From positions 868,001-932,000 of the forward strand of contig NZ_CP133594.1 of assembly GCF_031312535.1 (NCBI RefSeq): a stretch of 64,000 nt of DNA, in the 5' to 3' direction. The translations under genes were made by a program, and so were the position numbers. Under the pieces are notes generated by a model, which was given only the letters and a program-made list of their open reading frames with translations, made no database searches and was not told the DNA's origin. Positions 63,999-64,000 of the stretch are shown piece by piece. The first letter of the stretch is position 1, and each line of letters starts with the position of its first letter. This DNA is from Methanolobus mangrovi (GTDB lineage: Archaea > Halobacteriota > Methanosarcinia > Methanosarcinales > Methanosarcinaceae).

Positions 63999-64000
63999 AA

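Overview
This window is most consistent with a methylotrophic methanogenic archaeon of the Methanosarcinaceae; a Methanolobus- or Methanococcoides-like genome is a guess, because no rRNA or mcr marker is present. The evidence is archaeal: FEN1, an LSm protein, Trm1, MptE-like and DUF373 genes, an Msr-type methanogenesis regulator, an MtaA/MtbA-like corrinoid methyltransferase, archaeal cobamide genes (CobY, CobZ and a CobD with a Cys-rich tail), archaeal TATA boxes, and ribosome-binding sites of the GGAGGTGATC type. Few genes end in TAG. Where the flank is visible, a TAA or TGA follows within a few codons, as expected for a pyrrolysine-using lineage.

Layout. 1-5913: a minus-strand operon (methyltransferase, zinc-ribbon protein, Tes-like radical SAM enzyme, short AMP-forming CoA ligase, aquaporin) with an Msr-family regulator upstream. 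This is the best candidate here for an uncharacterised pathway. 6494-10380: FEN1, a ferredoxin and PEP synthase. 10445-18176: a patchwork of small accessory genes (DUF5996, SnoaL-like, a CMD-family gene with an in-frame TAG, a serine hydrolase, DUF3303, LrgAB), a structured 66-bp tandem repeat and an integrase remnant. 18343-36251: an 18-kb minus-strand island of secreted and surface proteins, including one of 2554 residues. Three of them end in the same 55-residue module. A transposase remnant borders the island.

37015-43768: an antiporter, a DEAD-box helicase, two identical tRNA-Glu genes flanking a 255-residue conserved hypothetical gene, then LSm, a winged-helix protein with a Cys cluster, and DUF3467. 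43861-53116: ASH-Ski2-type helicase, a degenerate KaiC-like protein, MTA/MTI phosphorylase, DUF373, MptE-like and IleS. 54522-60650: a six-gene cobamide operon (two CobD-like paralogues, CbiB, CobZ, CobS, CobY). This fits an organism whose energy metabolism depends on corrinoid methyltransferases like the one at 3558-4670. 60808-63998: TIGR00266/AIM24 protein, metallophosphoesterase, cupredoxin-like lipoprotein and Trm1.

Main points of interest: the radical SAM/CoA ligase/methyltransferase operon; a CobD paralogue whose PLP lysine is replaced by Asn while the Cys-rich domain is kept; a shared C-terminal surface module; covarying hairpins in the 66-bp repeats; and a TAG inside a CMD-family gene.
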